From positions 310,001 to 374,000 of the forward strand of contig NZ_JACGZW010000008.1 of the NCBI RefSeq assembly GCF_014145675.1: DNA of 64,000 nucleotides, in the 5' to 3' direction. This document shows, piece after piece, positions 8,744 through 16,526 of the stretch. Each line of letters begins with the position of its first letter. The first letter of the stretch is position 1. This DNA comes from Amycolatopsis dendrobii. GTDB lineage: Bacteria > Actinomycetota > Actinomycetes > Mycobacteriales > Pseudonocardiaceae. The notes under the pieces were generated by a model. It was given only the letters and a program-made list of their open reading frames with translations, was not told the DNA's origin and ran no database searches. A program made the position numbers and the translations under genes.

Positions 8744-10576
8744 TCAGCCCGCGAGGACCTCCGCGCCGCGGTGCACGCGCAGCAGGTCAGCCCGGACGAG
8801 GTCGGCCAGCAGCCGTTCCTCCTCGTCGACCTCCGAAGGTCGCGGCGGCAGTTCTCCGCTGCCTGCCAGCGCGCCTGCCGCGGCCTCCGCGAAGGACGCC
8901 ATCGTCGGCGACTGACCGTCCCGCTGCAGCAGCGCGCCCGCCGAAGCCGCGAGACCGCGCAAGCCCTGCCCGGCCTCCTCCAAGGCTTCTCGCTGCTCCG
9001 ACGCAGGCTCCCGGCTGCCGGGCTCGGGGCTCAGCAGGTCCTGATGCGTCCGAGCCGCGGCGCGGAACCGCAGCCCGACCTCACGACGGCCGCCTCCGCC
9101 GCGCAACCGCTCCGCCACCGCCGCGAGCAGCTCGCCAGTCTCGGAGACGGCGTCGGAAAACCGTTGCGCCACCGAAGGTTTCGGTACCCCGGGCACCGCG
9201 GCGAAGCCGAACAGCAGGCCGATCACCACCGCCAACGCCACCAGCAGCAGGTATTCCCCGAGCACCGACACCGCGTCCAGATGCCGCGTCGTCGCGTTCA
9301 TCCCGACGCTCATCAGCACCATGCAGCCGTTGAACACCATGGGCTTTACCTGCATGAACGGGAACCCGACGAGCAGCGCGACGATCCCCAGCGGCAGCAA
9401 CGCGCCCGGCGGCAGCAACCACAACGCGACCGCCAGCACCACAGCCCCGGCCACCGCACCGGCGGCGCGCTGCCACGCTTTCGCCAGCGTGTCCCGCCAT
9501 TCCGGCTGCATGAGCGCGAACGTCGTCATCAGGAACGACACGGTGAGCGGGTCGCCTGGGCGGAACGTCGCGATCACCGCGGCGACCAGCATTCCCAGCG
9601 CGCACCGGACCGCGTGCCGCAACTGCGCGGACCGCCACGAGAACACACCGGTCGCCTCGCGCCGCAAGGCCTCGCGGACCAGATGCCGCGGGAAGTCCAC
9701 AATGGACTCGTCGCGGTTCAGCACGGCTTCCCGGATCGCGGACAACCCGGCCCAGGCTTCGTCGAGCAGCGCAGCGGTGTCGCCGGGCAACGAGACGTCC
9801 GGGTCGGCCCGTTCGATCTCCGGCGGATCCGAAACCGTCTTCGCCCGCACGGCTTCCGCCAGCGCCGCGACCTGTTCGTCCGCGGCGTCGAGCACCCGGG
9901 AAACAGCCGCCGCTTGTTCTTCGTCGAACGCACGCAGCCGATCCCGCAGCAGCGCAGCGGTTCCGTGGTACCGCGCGCCACCAGCGAGAACCCGCGCCTG
10001 CCACGCGCGCGGCCGATCGGTCACCCACAGCCGCACCGCGCGCTCCGCGCTCGCGCGATCCGGCCCCGCGAGCGCGTCGGCCAAGGCAGTGCGGGTCGGC
10101 TTGCCCGGATCGCTCAGGCCCATCAGCAGCCGCAGCACGAAAACGACCGCGACGGCCAGCGCCGGCGCGCAGACGATCTGCACCGGGCTGGCCGCACCGC
10201 TCAGCTGGAAGCCGTAGCCGAACACCGAAGCCATGCCGAGCCCGAGCCCGACCGTCACGTACCGCGGCCCCAGCGCGGGCACCACCGCCGCCGCGAACAC
10301 CACCAGCACGAGCAGCGCGATCGACGCGACCGGCGACACCTCGCCCAGCAACCGCGGCCCGGCGCCGCCGAGCACGACCGCCGGAGCGAACGCCGCGAGC
10401 AACCACAGGTCCGGCCGCAGCGGGCCGCCGGTGGCGGCGATGAAGCAGAACAATGCGGTCAGCCCCGCCAGCATCGCCGTCCCGCCGAGCCCGAGCGCCA
10501 CCCCGAGCCCGGCGGTGCCGCCGACGACCACCAGAATCGCCGCGAGCATCCCGCCGCCGCGCGCAATCGCGTTCAT
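8744..10576 (-). CDS. FUSC-family membrane protein
   Basis: A 610-residue integral membrane protein with two hydrophobic blocks, an N-terminal one (about residues 5-150) and a second at about 310-450, separated and followed by soluble segments. This is the layout of the FUSC / aromatic-acid-exporter (AaeB/YccS-like) family, which exports aromatic acids or other hydrophobic anions. ATG at 10576 follows a GGGGCGGG purine stretch; an in-frame GTG six codons upstream is an alternative. Its 3' end is close to the NPP1 gene on the same strand. Confidence 0.78.
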   Translation of the reverse strand: MNAIARGGGMLAAILVVVGGTAGLGVALGLGGTAMLAGLTALFCFIAATGGPLRPDLWLLAAFAPAVVLGGAGPRLLGEVSPVASIALLVLVVFAAAVVPALGPRYVTVGLGLGMASVFGYGFQLSGAASPVQIVCAPALAVAVVFVLRLLMGLSDPGKPTRTALADALAGPDRASAERAVRLWVTDRPRAWQARVLAGGARYHGTAALLRDRLRAFDEEQAAAVSRVLDAADEQVAALAEAVRAKTVSDPPEIERADPDVSLPGDTAALLDEAWAGLSAIREAVLNRDESIVDFPRHLVREALRREATGVFSWRSAQLRHAVRCALGMLVAAVIATFRPGDPLTVSFLMTTFALMQPEWRDTLAKAWQRAAGAVAGAVVLAVALWLLPPGALLPLGIVALLVGFPFMQVKPMVFNGCMVLMSVGMNATTRHLDAVSVLGEYLLLVALAVVIGLLFGFAAVPGVPKPSVAQRFSDAVSETGELLAAVAERLRGGGGRREVGLRFRAAARTHQDLLSPEPGSREPASEQREALEEAGQGLRGLAASAGALLQRDGQSPTMASFAEAAAGALAGSGELPPRPSEVDEEERLLADLVRADLLRVHRGAEVLAG

Positions 10577-10626
10577 CCCGCCCCGTTCCGTCACCGCGCA
10601 ATGCCGCAGTAGCCTCGCACGTCGCA

Positions 10627-10672
10627 CTCGTGAGTGCTGATCCCGGTTCTGACCGCGACAGCCGCTCACGAC
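10627..10672. repeat. 46-bp dispersed palindromic element, copy A
   Basis: Begins CTCGTGAG and ends CTCACGAC with an imperfect inverted-repeat interior. One of six copies in the window, all exactly 46 bp. Lies just upstream of the FUSC gene, about 70 bp from copy B; both share the right flank GCTCACGACGCCTCAG. Confidence 0.75.
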
Positions 10673-10744
10673 GCCTCAGCCCGCGCCGGCGCAGGCAGTT
10701 GCGGAGCATGGCGCAGCGGTCGGTGCGGGCCTGAGCGCGTGCGT

Positions 10745-10790
10745 GTCGTGGGTGTTTATGCCGGTTCTAACCGGCAACGCCGCTCACGAC
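10745..10790. repeat. 46-bp dispersed palindromic element, copy B
   Basis: The central stem TGCCGGTT (10759-10766), loop CT, AACCGGCA (10769-10776) is perfect; the outer ends GTCGTGGG and CTCACGAC are imperfect. It begins 3 bp after the stop of the minus-strand FAD monooxygenase gene (10794), where it could end transcription. Confidence 0.75.
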
Positions 10791-10793
10791 GCC

Positions 10794-11981
10794 TCAGACG
10801 TTCGCACGCTCCGGCGGCAGCGTCAGCAAGTTGTGCACCTCGCTGTGCTCTGCCCCCGGCAACCCGTCCAGCGCCAGCAACGCCGCGCTCCGCGCCGCCA
10901 CCTCCGCCTCGGTCCGCGGCGACATCAGCGCCGACCCGCCCGTCGCCAGCGCCTGGTTGGCCTCCACGAACTTCCGCGAGCGCTTCTCGTACGCGGCGAA
11001 GGCGACGTCGTGCGGAGCGTCCGCCAGCTCGTACGCCAGCAGGTACGCGCCGATCATCGCGAGGCTCGATCCCTGCCCGGACAGGAACGACGTCGCGTGC
11101 GCGGCGTCCCCGGCCAGCGCGACGCGGCCCTTCGACCAGACCGGCAGGTGGATCTGGCTGACCACGTCGAAGAACAGATCGTCCGCCGAGCGCATCGCCT
11201 CGACCATCCGCGGCACCTCCCAGCCGCAGCCCTCGAAGCGGCTCGCGACCAGGTCGCGCTGCGCGGCGGGGTCGGAGAACGCGGAGAAGGGCGGCTCGGC
11301 GTGAGTGAACACCAGGAATCCGTGCACCTGGTCGCTGTCGCGGTCGCCGGCGGCGTAAAGCGACGCCGACCGGCCCGCCACCGCCCAGGACGCGCCCTCG
11401 TGGGACAGGCCGAGGTAGTTCGGCATGGTGAATCCGGCGAAGCAGTAGCCGAGGTAGCGGTGGAACTGCTCCTCCGGCCCGAACGCGAGCGCACGGGTCT
11501 TCGAGTGCAACCCGTCCGCGCCGATGACCAGGTCGAACGTCTGGCTCCGGCCGCTGGCGAAGGTGACCTCGACGGCGTCGCCGCGATCGTCCAGTTCGGC
11601 GATCGACTCCGAAAAACGGAACTCGACGTCGTCGCGGACCGCGTCGTACAACAGGCTGGTGAGGTCGCCGCGGGCCAGCTCGATGTCGTACCCGGACTCG
11701 TCCCCGGTGATCACGGTCGGCGCGACGCTGTTCAGGACGCTGCCGTCCGCGTCGAGGAACGCGAGCCGCCGGGTGGCGACGTGCCGCTCCCGCACCTTCT
11801 CCTCCAGCCCCATCCGCCGCAGCACCTCGACGGCCGGGCCGCGCATGTCGATCGGGTACCCGCCGCCGCGCACCGCGGCCGCCTTCTCCGCCACGGTGAC
11901 CGCGAAGCCGTACTGGTTCAGCCAGTACGCCAGCGCCGGGCCCGCGATGCTCGCCCCCGAGATCAGCACACTCCCGCTCAT
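10794..11981 (-). CDS. FAD-dependent monooxygenase (aromatic hydroxylase-like)
   Basis: A 395-residue flavoprotein of the PHBH-like monooxygenase family. The N-terminal dinucleotide fold ISGASIAGPALAYWL is followed by the DG motif VIGADGLHSKTR (about 155-166) and the GD motif VALAGDAAHATSFLSGQG, the three signature FAD/NADPH motifs. Expected to hydroxylate an aromatic or polyketide-like compound with NAD(P)H and O2. It is transcribed away from a MarR gene across an intergenic region holding two matching palindromes, so the substrate or a related compound probably relieves MarR repression. RBS GGGGAGA precedes the ATG. Confidence 0.9.
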   Translation of the reverse strand: MSGSVLISGASIAGPALAYWLNQYGFAVTVAEKAAAVRGGGYPIDMRGPAVEVLRRMGLEEKVRERHVATRRLAFLDADGSVLNSVAPTVITGDESGYDIELARGDLTSLLYDAVRDDVEFRFSESIAELDDRGDAVEVTFASGRSQTFDLVIGADGLHSKTRALAFGPEEQFHRYLGYCFAGFTMPNYLGLSHEGASWAVAGRSASLYAAGDRDSDQVHGFLVFTHAEPPFSAFSDPAAQRDLVASRFEGCGWEVPRMVEAMRSADDLFFDVVSQIHLPVWSKGRVALAGDAAHATSFLSGQGSSLAMIGAYLLAYELADAPHDVAFAAYEKRSRKFVEANQALATGGSALMSPRTEAEVAARSAALLALDGLPGAEHSEVHNLLTLPPERANV

Positions 11982-12016
11982 GGTTCTCCCCTTGTCCCCG
12001 GCAGGCGATAGATGCC

Positions 12017-12027
12017 TACCTTAGGTA
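12017..12027. promoter_or_regulatory. MarR operator half of a pair, site 1
   Basis: Palindrome TACCTTAGGTA in the 134-bp region between the divergent FAD monooxygenase and MarR genes, near the monooxygenase start. It shares its arms TACCT/AGGTA with the larger site at 12081, the usual arrangement for a MarR repressor controlling both genes. Confidence 0.6.
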
Positions 12028-12080
12028 TCATTTTCGAGACCGGCCGGAACCGCCTCGCGCGATCCCGGTGACCCAACCGT

Positions 12081-12097
12081 ATACCTAAGTTAGGTAT
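12081..12097. promoter_or_regulatory. MarR operator, site 2
   Basis: A perfect 17-bp palindrome: ATACCTAA, G, TTAGGTAT. It lies 19 bp before the MarR start codon, overlaps the likely -10 region of that gene and precedes its AAGGAG ribosome-binding site (12104-12109), so binding would give autoregulation. Confidence 0.7.
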
Positions 12098-12115
12098 CTA
12101 ATCAAGGAGCCCGCG

Positions 12116-12583
12116 ATGTCCGCCGTCCCTTCCCTGCTCCGGGACCTGCTCCCCCGGCTGAACGAACTGAGCGGGACGCTGCGCCGGGGCAAGCTCTTCG
12201 AGCGCGCGGTCGAGGCCACCGGGTTCCCGCTGGAGCGGCCGGCGATGAGCGTGCTCGGCATCCTGCACATCGAGGACGCGCCGCTGCGGGTCGGCGAGAT
12301 CGCGAACCGGATGAACGTCGTCGGCCCGCACGTGACGCGGCAGGTGCAGGGGCTGGAAGGCCGCGGGCTGGTACGGCGCGTGGCCGACCCGGACGACCAG
12401 CGGGCCCGGCTGATCGAGCTGACGCCCGAAGGCAAGGCCGCGGCCGAACGCTACGTCGGGGTGATCGAAGGCTGGTTCGCCGACGCGCTCAGCGGCTGGA
12501 CAGCGGAAGACCGCCAGCTCCTCGACCGGCTGATGAAAAAGCTGGTCGAGGACCTGACGGCCGGGTTGTCCGATTTGGACTGA
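12116..12583 (+). CDS. MarR-family transcriptional regulator
   Basis: A 155-residue MarR repressor. The DNA-binding part is RVGEIANRMNVVGPHVTRQVQGLEGRGLV (about 59-87) followed by the wing VADPDDQRARLIELT. AAGGAG 7 bases before the ATG is a strong RBS. Divergent to the FAD monooxygenase with two operators between them. It ends 6 bp from the convergent gene at 12590. By analogy it responds to a phenolic ligand; the ligand is unknown. Confidence 0.9.
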   Translation: MSAVPSLLRDLLPRLNELSGTLRRGKLFERAVEATGFPLERPAMSVLGILHIEDAPLRVGEIANRMNVVGPHVTRQVQGLEGRGLVRRVADPDDQRARLIELTPEGKAAAERYVGVIEGWFADALSGWTAEDRQLLDRLMKKLVEDLTAGLSDLD

Positions 12584-12589
12584 CGAGGA

Positions 12590-13507
12590 TTACCGCGACA
12601 GCCGCAGGAACTCCTGCTGCTCGCGGTCGTAGCGCTGGGTCAGCCCGTTTCCGTAGCGGTCCCACCAGTTCTGCGTGTGCCCGTTCTGGCGGGTGGTCGT
12701 GTCGCCGTAGATCTCGCGGTCGTATTCGATCCGGGCGTCGTGGAACTGCTGCTGGAATTCCTGCGGCGACAGGCGCTGCAGCTGCTGCACGGCGGCCGGG
12801 TCGAGGGTGCGCGCGCTCCGCACGATGTCCGCGCCGCCCATGTGGTTCAGGATCGCCCGGACGCCGCCCGCGCCGCGCATGTGCGCGCCGGACATGATCG
12901 CGGCCTGGGTGCCCGCGTCGGTGAACTCCATCGCCCCGGCCCGGCGCGCGTTCTCGGTCATCAGCTGCGCGACCACCGCGCGTTCTTCGGCACTGCCGAG
13001 GCCGTACTCCCGGCGGGCGGCCATGATCTGGTCGTAGCCGTTGTGCATGCTCTCGCGGAAGCCGTACGCCTCGCGCACGCCGCCCTGTTCGCCGGTCGCG
13101 CCCTCGGACCGCATGATCGAATCGACGACCCGGTCGTCCAGCTGCTGCGGTGCGGCACCCCCAGCAGCCGCACCGCCGCCTCCGGCCCCAGCTCCACCGC
13201 CCGTGCCGCCGCCATAACCCTCGGCCACTGCGGTGTCGGCGTCGGCGTAGTTCTGCGCCGCGTGCTGCACCTTGCCGTTGACCTGGTCGATCAGCTTCAC
13301 GAAATCGCCCAGCGACGACACGAGTTTCGACTGCAGCAAGGTGTTCGCCGCGGCGACCCCGCTGCCGATGCCCGCGAACGACAAGGCGTCGATCACGAGC
13401 GTCTCGAGGTCGCGGACGGCCGAGAACGCCGCGGCGCCGAGGCCCTCCACGTTCTTCACGATCGCCGACACCTCGGCCGGCAGCACCCGGTAGCTTCCCG
13501 CTGTCAT
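12590..13507 (-). CDS. ESX-like protein with Gly-rich linker and C-terminal effector-like domain
   Basis: A 305-residue protein in three parts. Residues 1 to about 95 are helical with WXG100-like heptad character (MTAGSYRVLPAEVSAIVKNV, KLIDQVNGKVQHAAQNYADAD) but have no WXG. A Gly/Ala-rich linker spans about 98-120. The C-terminal 185 residues (VDSIMRSEGATGEQGG, AYGFRESMHNGYDQI, ending in YGNGLTQRYDREQQEFL) look like a folded globular domain. This ESX module, linker, C-terminal domain layout is that of type VII secreted effectors. The C-terminal domain, with its conserved-looking SEG and NGYD segments, could be a muramidase-like or toxin domain; I do not recognise it with confidence. No immunity or chaperone gene is evident next to it. 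ATG at 13507 gives the ESX-like N-terminus. Confidence 0.7.
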   Translation of the reverse strand: MTAGSYRVLPAEVSAIVKNVEGLGAAAFSAVRDLETLVIDALSFAGIGSGVAAANTLLQSKLVSSLGDFVKLIDQVNGKVQHAAQNYADADTAVAEGYGGGTGGGAGAGGGGAAAGGAAPQQLDDRVVDSIMRSEGATGEQGGVREAYGFRESMHNGYDQIMAARREYGLGSAEERAVVAQLMTENARRAGAMEFTDAGTQAAIMSGAHMRGAGGVRAILNHMGGADIVRSARTLDPAAVQQLQRLSPQEFQQQFHDARIEYDREIYGDTTTRQNGHTQNWWDRYGNGLTQRYDREQQEFLRLSR

Positions 13508-13603
13508 GCCAGTGACCCTCGCGCACCGGCCCGGGCGCGCCAACGGCCGAATTACCCACTTTCGAAGGGGATCGAATCGCTGCCCGCTGGGTACCTGGGC
13601 GGC

Positions 13604-14686
13604 ATGGAGCCCGACGAGGACCGGCACGACCGGACCGACCACGAGATCGAACTGCTCGCCGAGCGGCTCTGGGCCTGGTCCCGCGAACCGGGCGGCGAGC
13701 AGGAGCCGGATCTCGGCCCGCTCGCCGAGGCCGGTTTCGCCGTCGACGGCGGCGTCGCGCGGTACGGCTCCGGGCGGCCGTGCGTCGCCTTGCTGCTCCC
13801 GTCCGACCGGCTCCGGGAATTCGGGCACAACCTCGTCGCCGCGGCGGTAATCGGGGCAGCGCTCGCCACCGGCCGGACGCTGGAATCCGGTTCCGTCGTC
13901 GTCACCGACCGCCCCGGCGACGGGATCGACGCGGTGCTGACCTTCCAGCCCGGCGTGCACACCTGGGCCGCCGCGCCGCTCGCCGCGCGGACCGAACTGC
14001 GCGTGACCGTGCACGGGAATTCGGGGCCGGCGCCCGAAGACAGCACCGACGCGGTCGCCGGGCTGGTGCAGGTCTTCACCGCGATCGCCGCGCTCCGGGC
14101 CCGGCTGCCCGCGGGCGCGGCGGTGCAGGGAATCGTGACGCACGGCGGGGAATCCACCGATGTGGTGCCCGATTTCGCCGAAGCCCGCTTCGGGCTGCGT
14201 GCGCCGGACTCCGAAACGCTCGGGCACGTCGTCACCGAAGTGACCACCGCCGCCGAAGGCGCCGCTATAGCGACCGGAACCAAGGCGAACGTCGAACGGT
14301 TCGGCCCGATTCACGCGCGGTTCCAGGACAATCCGGTGCTGTCCGGGCATTTCGCCCGGCATCTCGCGGCGTGCGGGATCCACGCGTCCCCGTCCGGGGC
14401 GGCGGCGATTCCCGGCAGGCCCGAGGTGGGCGACCTGAGCGTGCGGATGCCGGCGATCCATCCGTCCGTCGCGCTCCACGATCCGGGGCGCGCGGTCGGC
14501 AGCCGCGCCTTCGCCGAGGCGACCGGGTCGCCGCGGGCCCGGACGGTGCTGCTCGCGACGGCGTCGGCGCTGGCCCGGACCGCCTCGGACCTTCTCGCGC
14601 ATCCCGCGCTGGTCCGGCAGGCTTGGGACAATTTCGCCGATCGAGCGCGCCGGGGTGGCCAGAGTCCTCGGCATGGGGACGACTGA
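13604..14686 (+). CDS. Degenerate M20 (amidohydrolase-like) protein
   Basis: A 360-residue protein with the fold of M20D amidohydrolases of the AbgB/PM20D2 type. The dimerisation-domain segment QGIVTHGGESTDVVPDFAEA and the later GDLSVRMPAIHPSV match the family. The metal-site motifs have decayed: where active members read GHACGHN this has REFGHN (about residue 75), and the GTPAEE segment holding the catalytic Glu pair appears as VTDRPGDG. I infer a non-catalytic homologue or a strongly changed active site. ATG at 13604 is chosen because the upstream part of the frame is antisense to the ESX-like gene. It overlaps the next gene by 14 bp, so the two are probably co-translated. Confidence 0.72.
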   Translation: MEPDEDRHDRTDHEIELLAERLWAWSREPGGEQEPDLGPLAEAGFAVDGGVARYGSGRPCVALLLPSDRLREFGHNLVAAAVIGAALATGRTLESGSVVVTDRPGDGIDAVLTFQPGVHTWAAAPLAARTELRVTVHGNSGPAPEDSTDAVAGLVQVFTAIAALRARLPAGAAVQGIVTHGGESTDVVPDFAEARFGLRAPDSETLGHVVTEVTTAAEGAAIATGTKANVERFGPIHARFQDNPVLSGHFARHLAACGIHASPSGAAAIPGRPEVGDLSVRMPAIHPSVALHDPGRAVGSRAFAEATGSPRARTVLLATASALARTASDLLAHPALVRQAWDNFADRARRGGQSPRHGDD

Positions 14687-15491
14687 TCTGCCGCTGCCCG
14701 ACGGCCGCGACCTTCGCGTGCACGACAGCGAGGGCGACGGCTTTCCCTTGGTGTGGCACCACGGGACTCCGCAGTCCGGACGCCTGCTGCCGCCCGTGGT
14801 GGAGGCTGCGGCCGCACGAGGATTCCGGGTCGTTTCCTATGCACGGCCCGGATACGGCGGGTCCACGCCCCGGGCCGGGCGGACGGTGGGCTCGGCTGCC
14901 GAGGACGTCCGGCAATTGGCGGATGCCTTGGACCTGCCGCGGTTCGCGGTGGCGGGAGCGTCCGGCGGCGGACCGCACACGCTCGCCTGCGCCGCGATGC
15001 TGCCGGATCGGGTGACCGCGGCGGTGTGCCTCGCCGGGCTGGCCCCGTACTCCGAGGAGTACGACTGGTACGGCGGGATGGTCGACGACAGCTCGCTGCG
15101 GGCCGCCCGCAAGGGCCGCGAAACCCGGCTGCAGCACGGAGAAACGCAGGAATTCGACCCGACGAGCTTCACCGACGCGGACTGGGCGGCGCTGCGCGGA
15201 ACGTGGGGTCCGCTGGGCGAGGACGCCGGGGCCGCTGGTGACGTGGCCGCCGAAGCCGACGACGACCTCGCGTACGTCGCGCCGTGGGGTTTCTCCGCCG
15301 CCGACGTGCGGGTGCCCGTGCTGCTGGTGCACGGCGGCGAGGACCAGATCGTCCCGAGCCGCCACAGCGAATGGCTCCTGCGGAACCTCCCGGACGCCGA
15401 ACTGTGGCTGCGCCCGCGCGACGGGCACATCTCGGTGCTCAACGCGCTCCCGACCGCGCTCGACTGGCTGCGCAACCTCCTCGCCCGCTGA
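14673..15491 (+). CDS. Alpha/beta hydrolase
   Basis: A 272-residue alpha/beta-hydrolase-fold enzyme. The oxyanion HG (WHHGTPQSGRLL), nucleophile elbow GASGGGP (Ser), late acidic residue in HGGEDQIVP and catalytic His in RDGHIS are all present and in order, so the enzyme should be active on esters, lactones or C-C bonds. ATG at 14673 overlaps the end of the M20-like gene; a GTG at 14655 is the alternative start. Substrate unknown. Confidence 0.87.
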   Translation: MGTTDLPLPDGRDLRVHDSEGDGFPLVWHHGTPQSGRLLPPVVEAAAARGFRVVSYARPGYGGSTPRAGRTVGSAAEDVRQLADALDLPRFAVAGASGGGPHTLACAAMLPDRVTAAVCLAGLAPYSEEYDWYGGMVDDSSLRAARKGRETRLQHGETQEFDPTSFTDADWAALRGTWGPLGEDAGAAGDVAAEADDDLAYVAPWGFSAADVRVPVLLVHGGEDQIVPSRHSEWLLRNLPDAELWLRPRDGHISVLNALPTALDWLRNLLAR

Positions 15492-15499
15492 CCGCCGGT

Positions 15500-15505
15500 T
15501 ATCGT
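15500..15505 (+). promoter_or_regulatory. -10-like TATCGT seven bases before the pirin start
   Basis: TATCGT then 7 bases then ATG (15513). This fits the leaderless pattern seen at other genes in the window. No clear -35 is visible, and the gene could also be read from the upstream hydrolase promoter. Confidence 0.35.
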
Positions 15506-15512
15506 GTCAGGC

Positions 15513-16487
15513 ATGAGCAACGTCGAGACCGGTCCGGCCGAACTAGCGTGCGGCGGCGACCCCGTCGACCCCGGCAAGGTCGAGATCCTCGACGCCCGCT
15601 CCGTCCCGCTCGGCGGACCGCGGGCGATGCCGGTCCGCCGCACCCTGCCGCAACGACAGCGGTCGCTGATCGGCGCGTGGTGCTTCGCCGACCACTACGG
15701 CCCGGACGACACGTCCGTCAGCGGCGGCATGTCCGTCGGCCCGCATCCGCACACCGGCCTGCAGACGGTGAGCTGGCTGTTCACCGGCGAGATCGAGCAC
15801 CGCGACAGCCTCGGCTCGCACGCGATGGTCCGGCCCGGCGAGCTGAACCTGATGACCGGCGGGCACGGCATCTGCCACGAAGAGGTGTCGACGCCGGAAA
15901 CCACGACGCTGCACGGGGTCCAGCTCTGGGTCGCGCTGCCGGACGAGCACCGGCACACCGCCCGAGATTTCCAGCATTACGTCCCGCCCGCCGCCGACCT
16001 CGGCGGGGCCGCCGCGCGCGTCTTCCTCGGCACGCTGGCCGGGCAAACCTCGCCGGTCAAGACCTTCACTCCGTTGCTGGGCGCGGAAATCGTCCTGGAC
16101 CCGGGCGCGTCGCTGCGCCTCGACGCGGATCCGTCCTTCGAGCACGGTGTCCTGCTCGACACCGGGGAAGTCACCTTCGCGGGCACTGCGCTGCAGCGGG
16201 CCCAGCTCGGCTACCTCGGCATCGGCGCGTCCGCGCTCGACCTGCACAACCCCGGGGCCTCCCCGGCGCGGGCGATCGTGCTCGGCGGGCCGCCGTTCGG
16301 CGAGGAAATCCTGATGTGGTGGAACTTCGTCGGCCGCAGCCACGACGAGATCGCCGAATACCGCGAGGCGTGGGAGGCGAACTCCGACCAGTTCGGCGCG
16401 ATCGAGCCCTACCCCGGCGGCCCGGCTCGGCTGCCCGCTCCCCCGCTGCCCGCCGTGCGGATCAAACCGCGCCGCAACCCCTCGTGA
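15513..16487 (+). CDS. Pirin-family cupin protein
   Basis: A 324-residue bicupin of the pirin family. The metal ligands of the N-terminal cupin are conserved: GPHPHTGLQT supplies two His and GHGICHEE the His and Glu. Pirins bind Fe and have been described as quercetin dioxygenases or as redox-sensing partners of transcription factors; which applies here is unknown. The C-terminal cupin, with GGPPFGEEILMWWNFVGRS, is typical. The stop codon lies inside a 46-bp palindromic element shared with the convergent PAP2 gene. Confidence 0.92.
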   Translation: MSNVETGPAELACGGDPVDPGKVEILDARSVPLGGPRAMPVRRTLPQRQRSLIGAWCFADHYGPDDTSVSGGMSVGPHPHTGLQTVSWLFTGEIEHRDSLGSHAMVRPGELNLMTGGHGICHEEVSTPETTTLHGVQLWVALPDEHRHTARDFQHYVPPAADLGGAAARVFLGTLAGQTSPVKTFTPLLGAEIVLDPGASLRLDADPSFEHGVLLDTGEVTFAGTALQRAQLGYLGIGASALDLHNPGASPARAIVLGGPPFGEEILMWWNFVGRSHDEIAEYREAWEANSDQFGAIEPYPGGPARLPAPPLPAVRIKPRRNPS

Positions 16488-16526
16488 GCGTCGATCGCGG
16501 CTAGAACCGGGATCAGCACTCACGAC
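16481..16526. repeat. 46-bp dispersed palindromic element, copy C
   Basis: Spans the 3' ends of the convergent pirin and PAP2 genes. The TGA of pirin (16485-16487) comes from the left CTCGTGAG, and the TGA of the PAP2 gene (16522-16520) from the right CTCACGAC read on the other strand, so one symmetric element supplies both stop codons and a possible bidirectional terminator hairpin. Confidence 0.8.
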
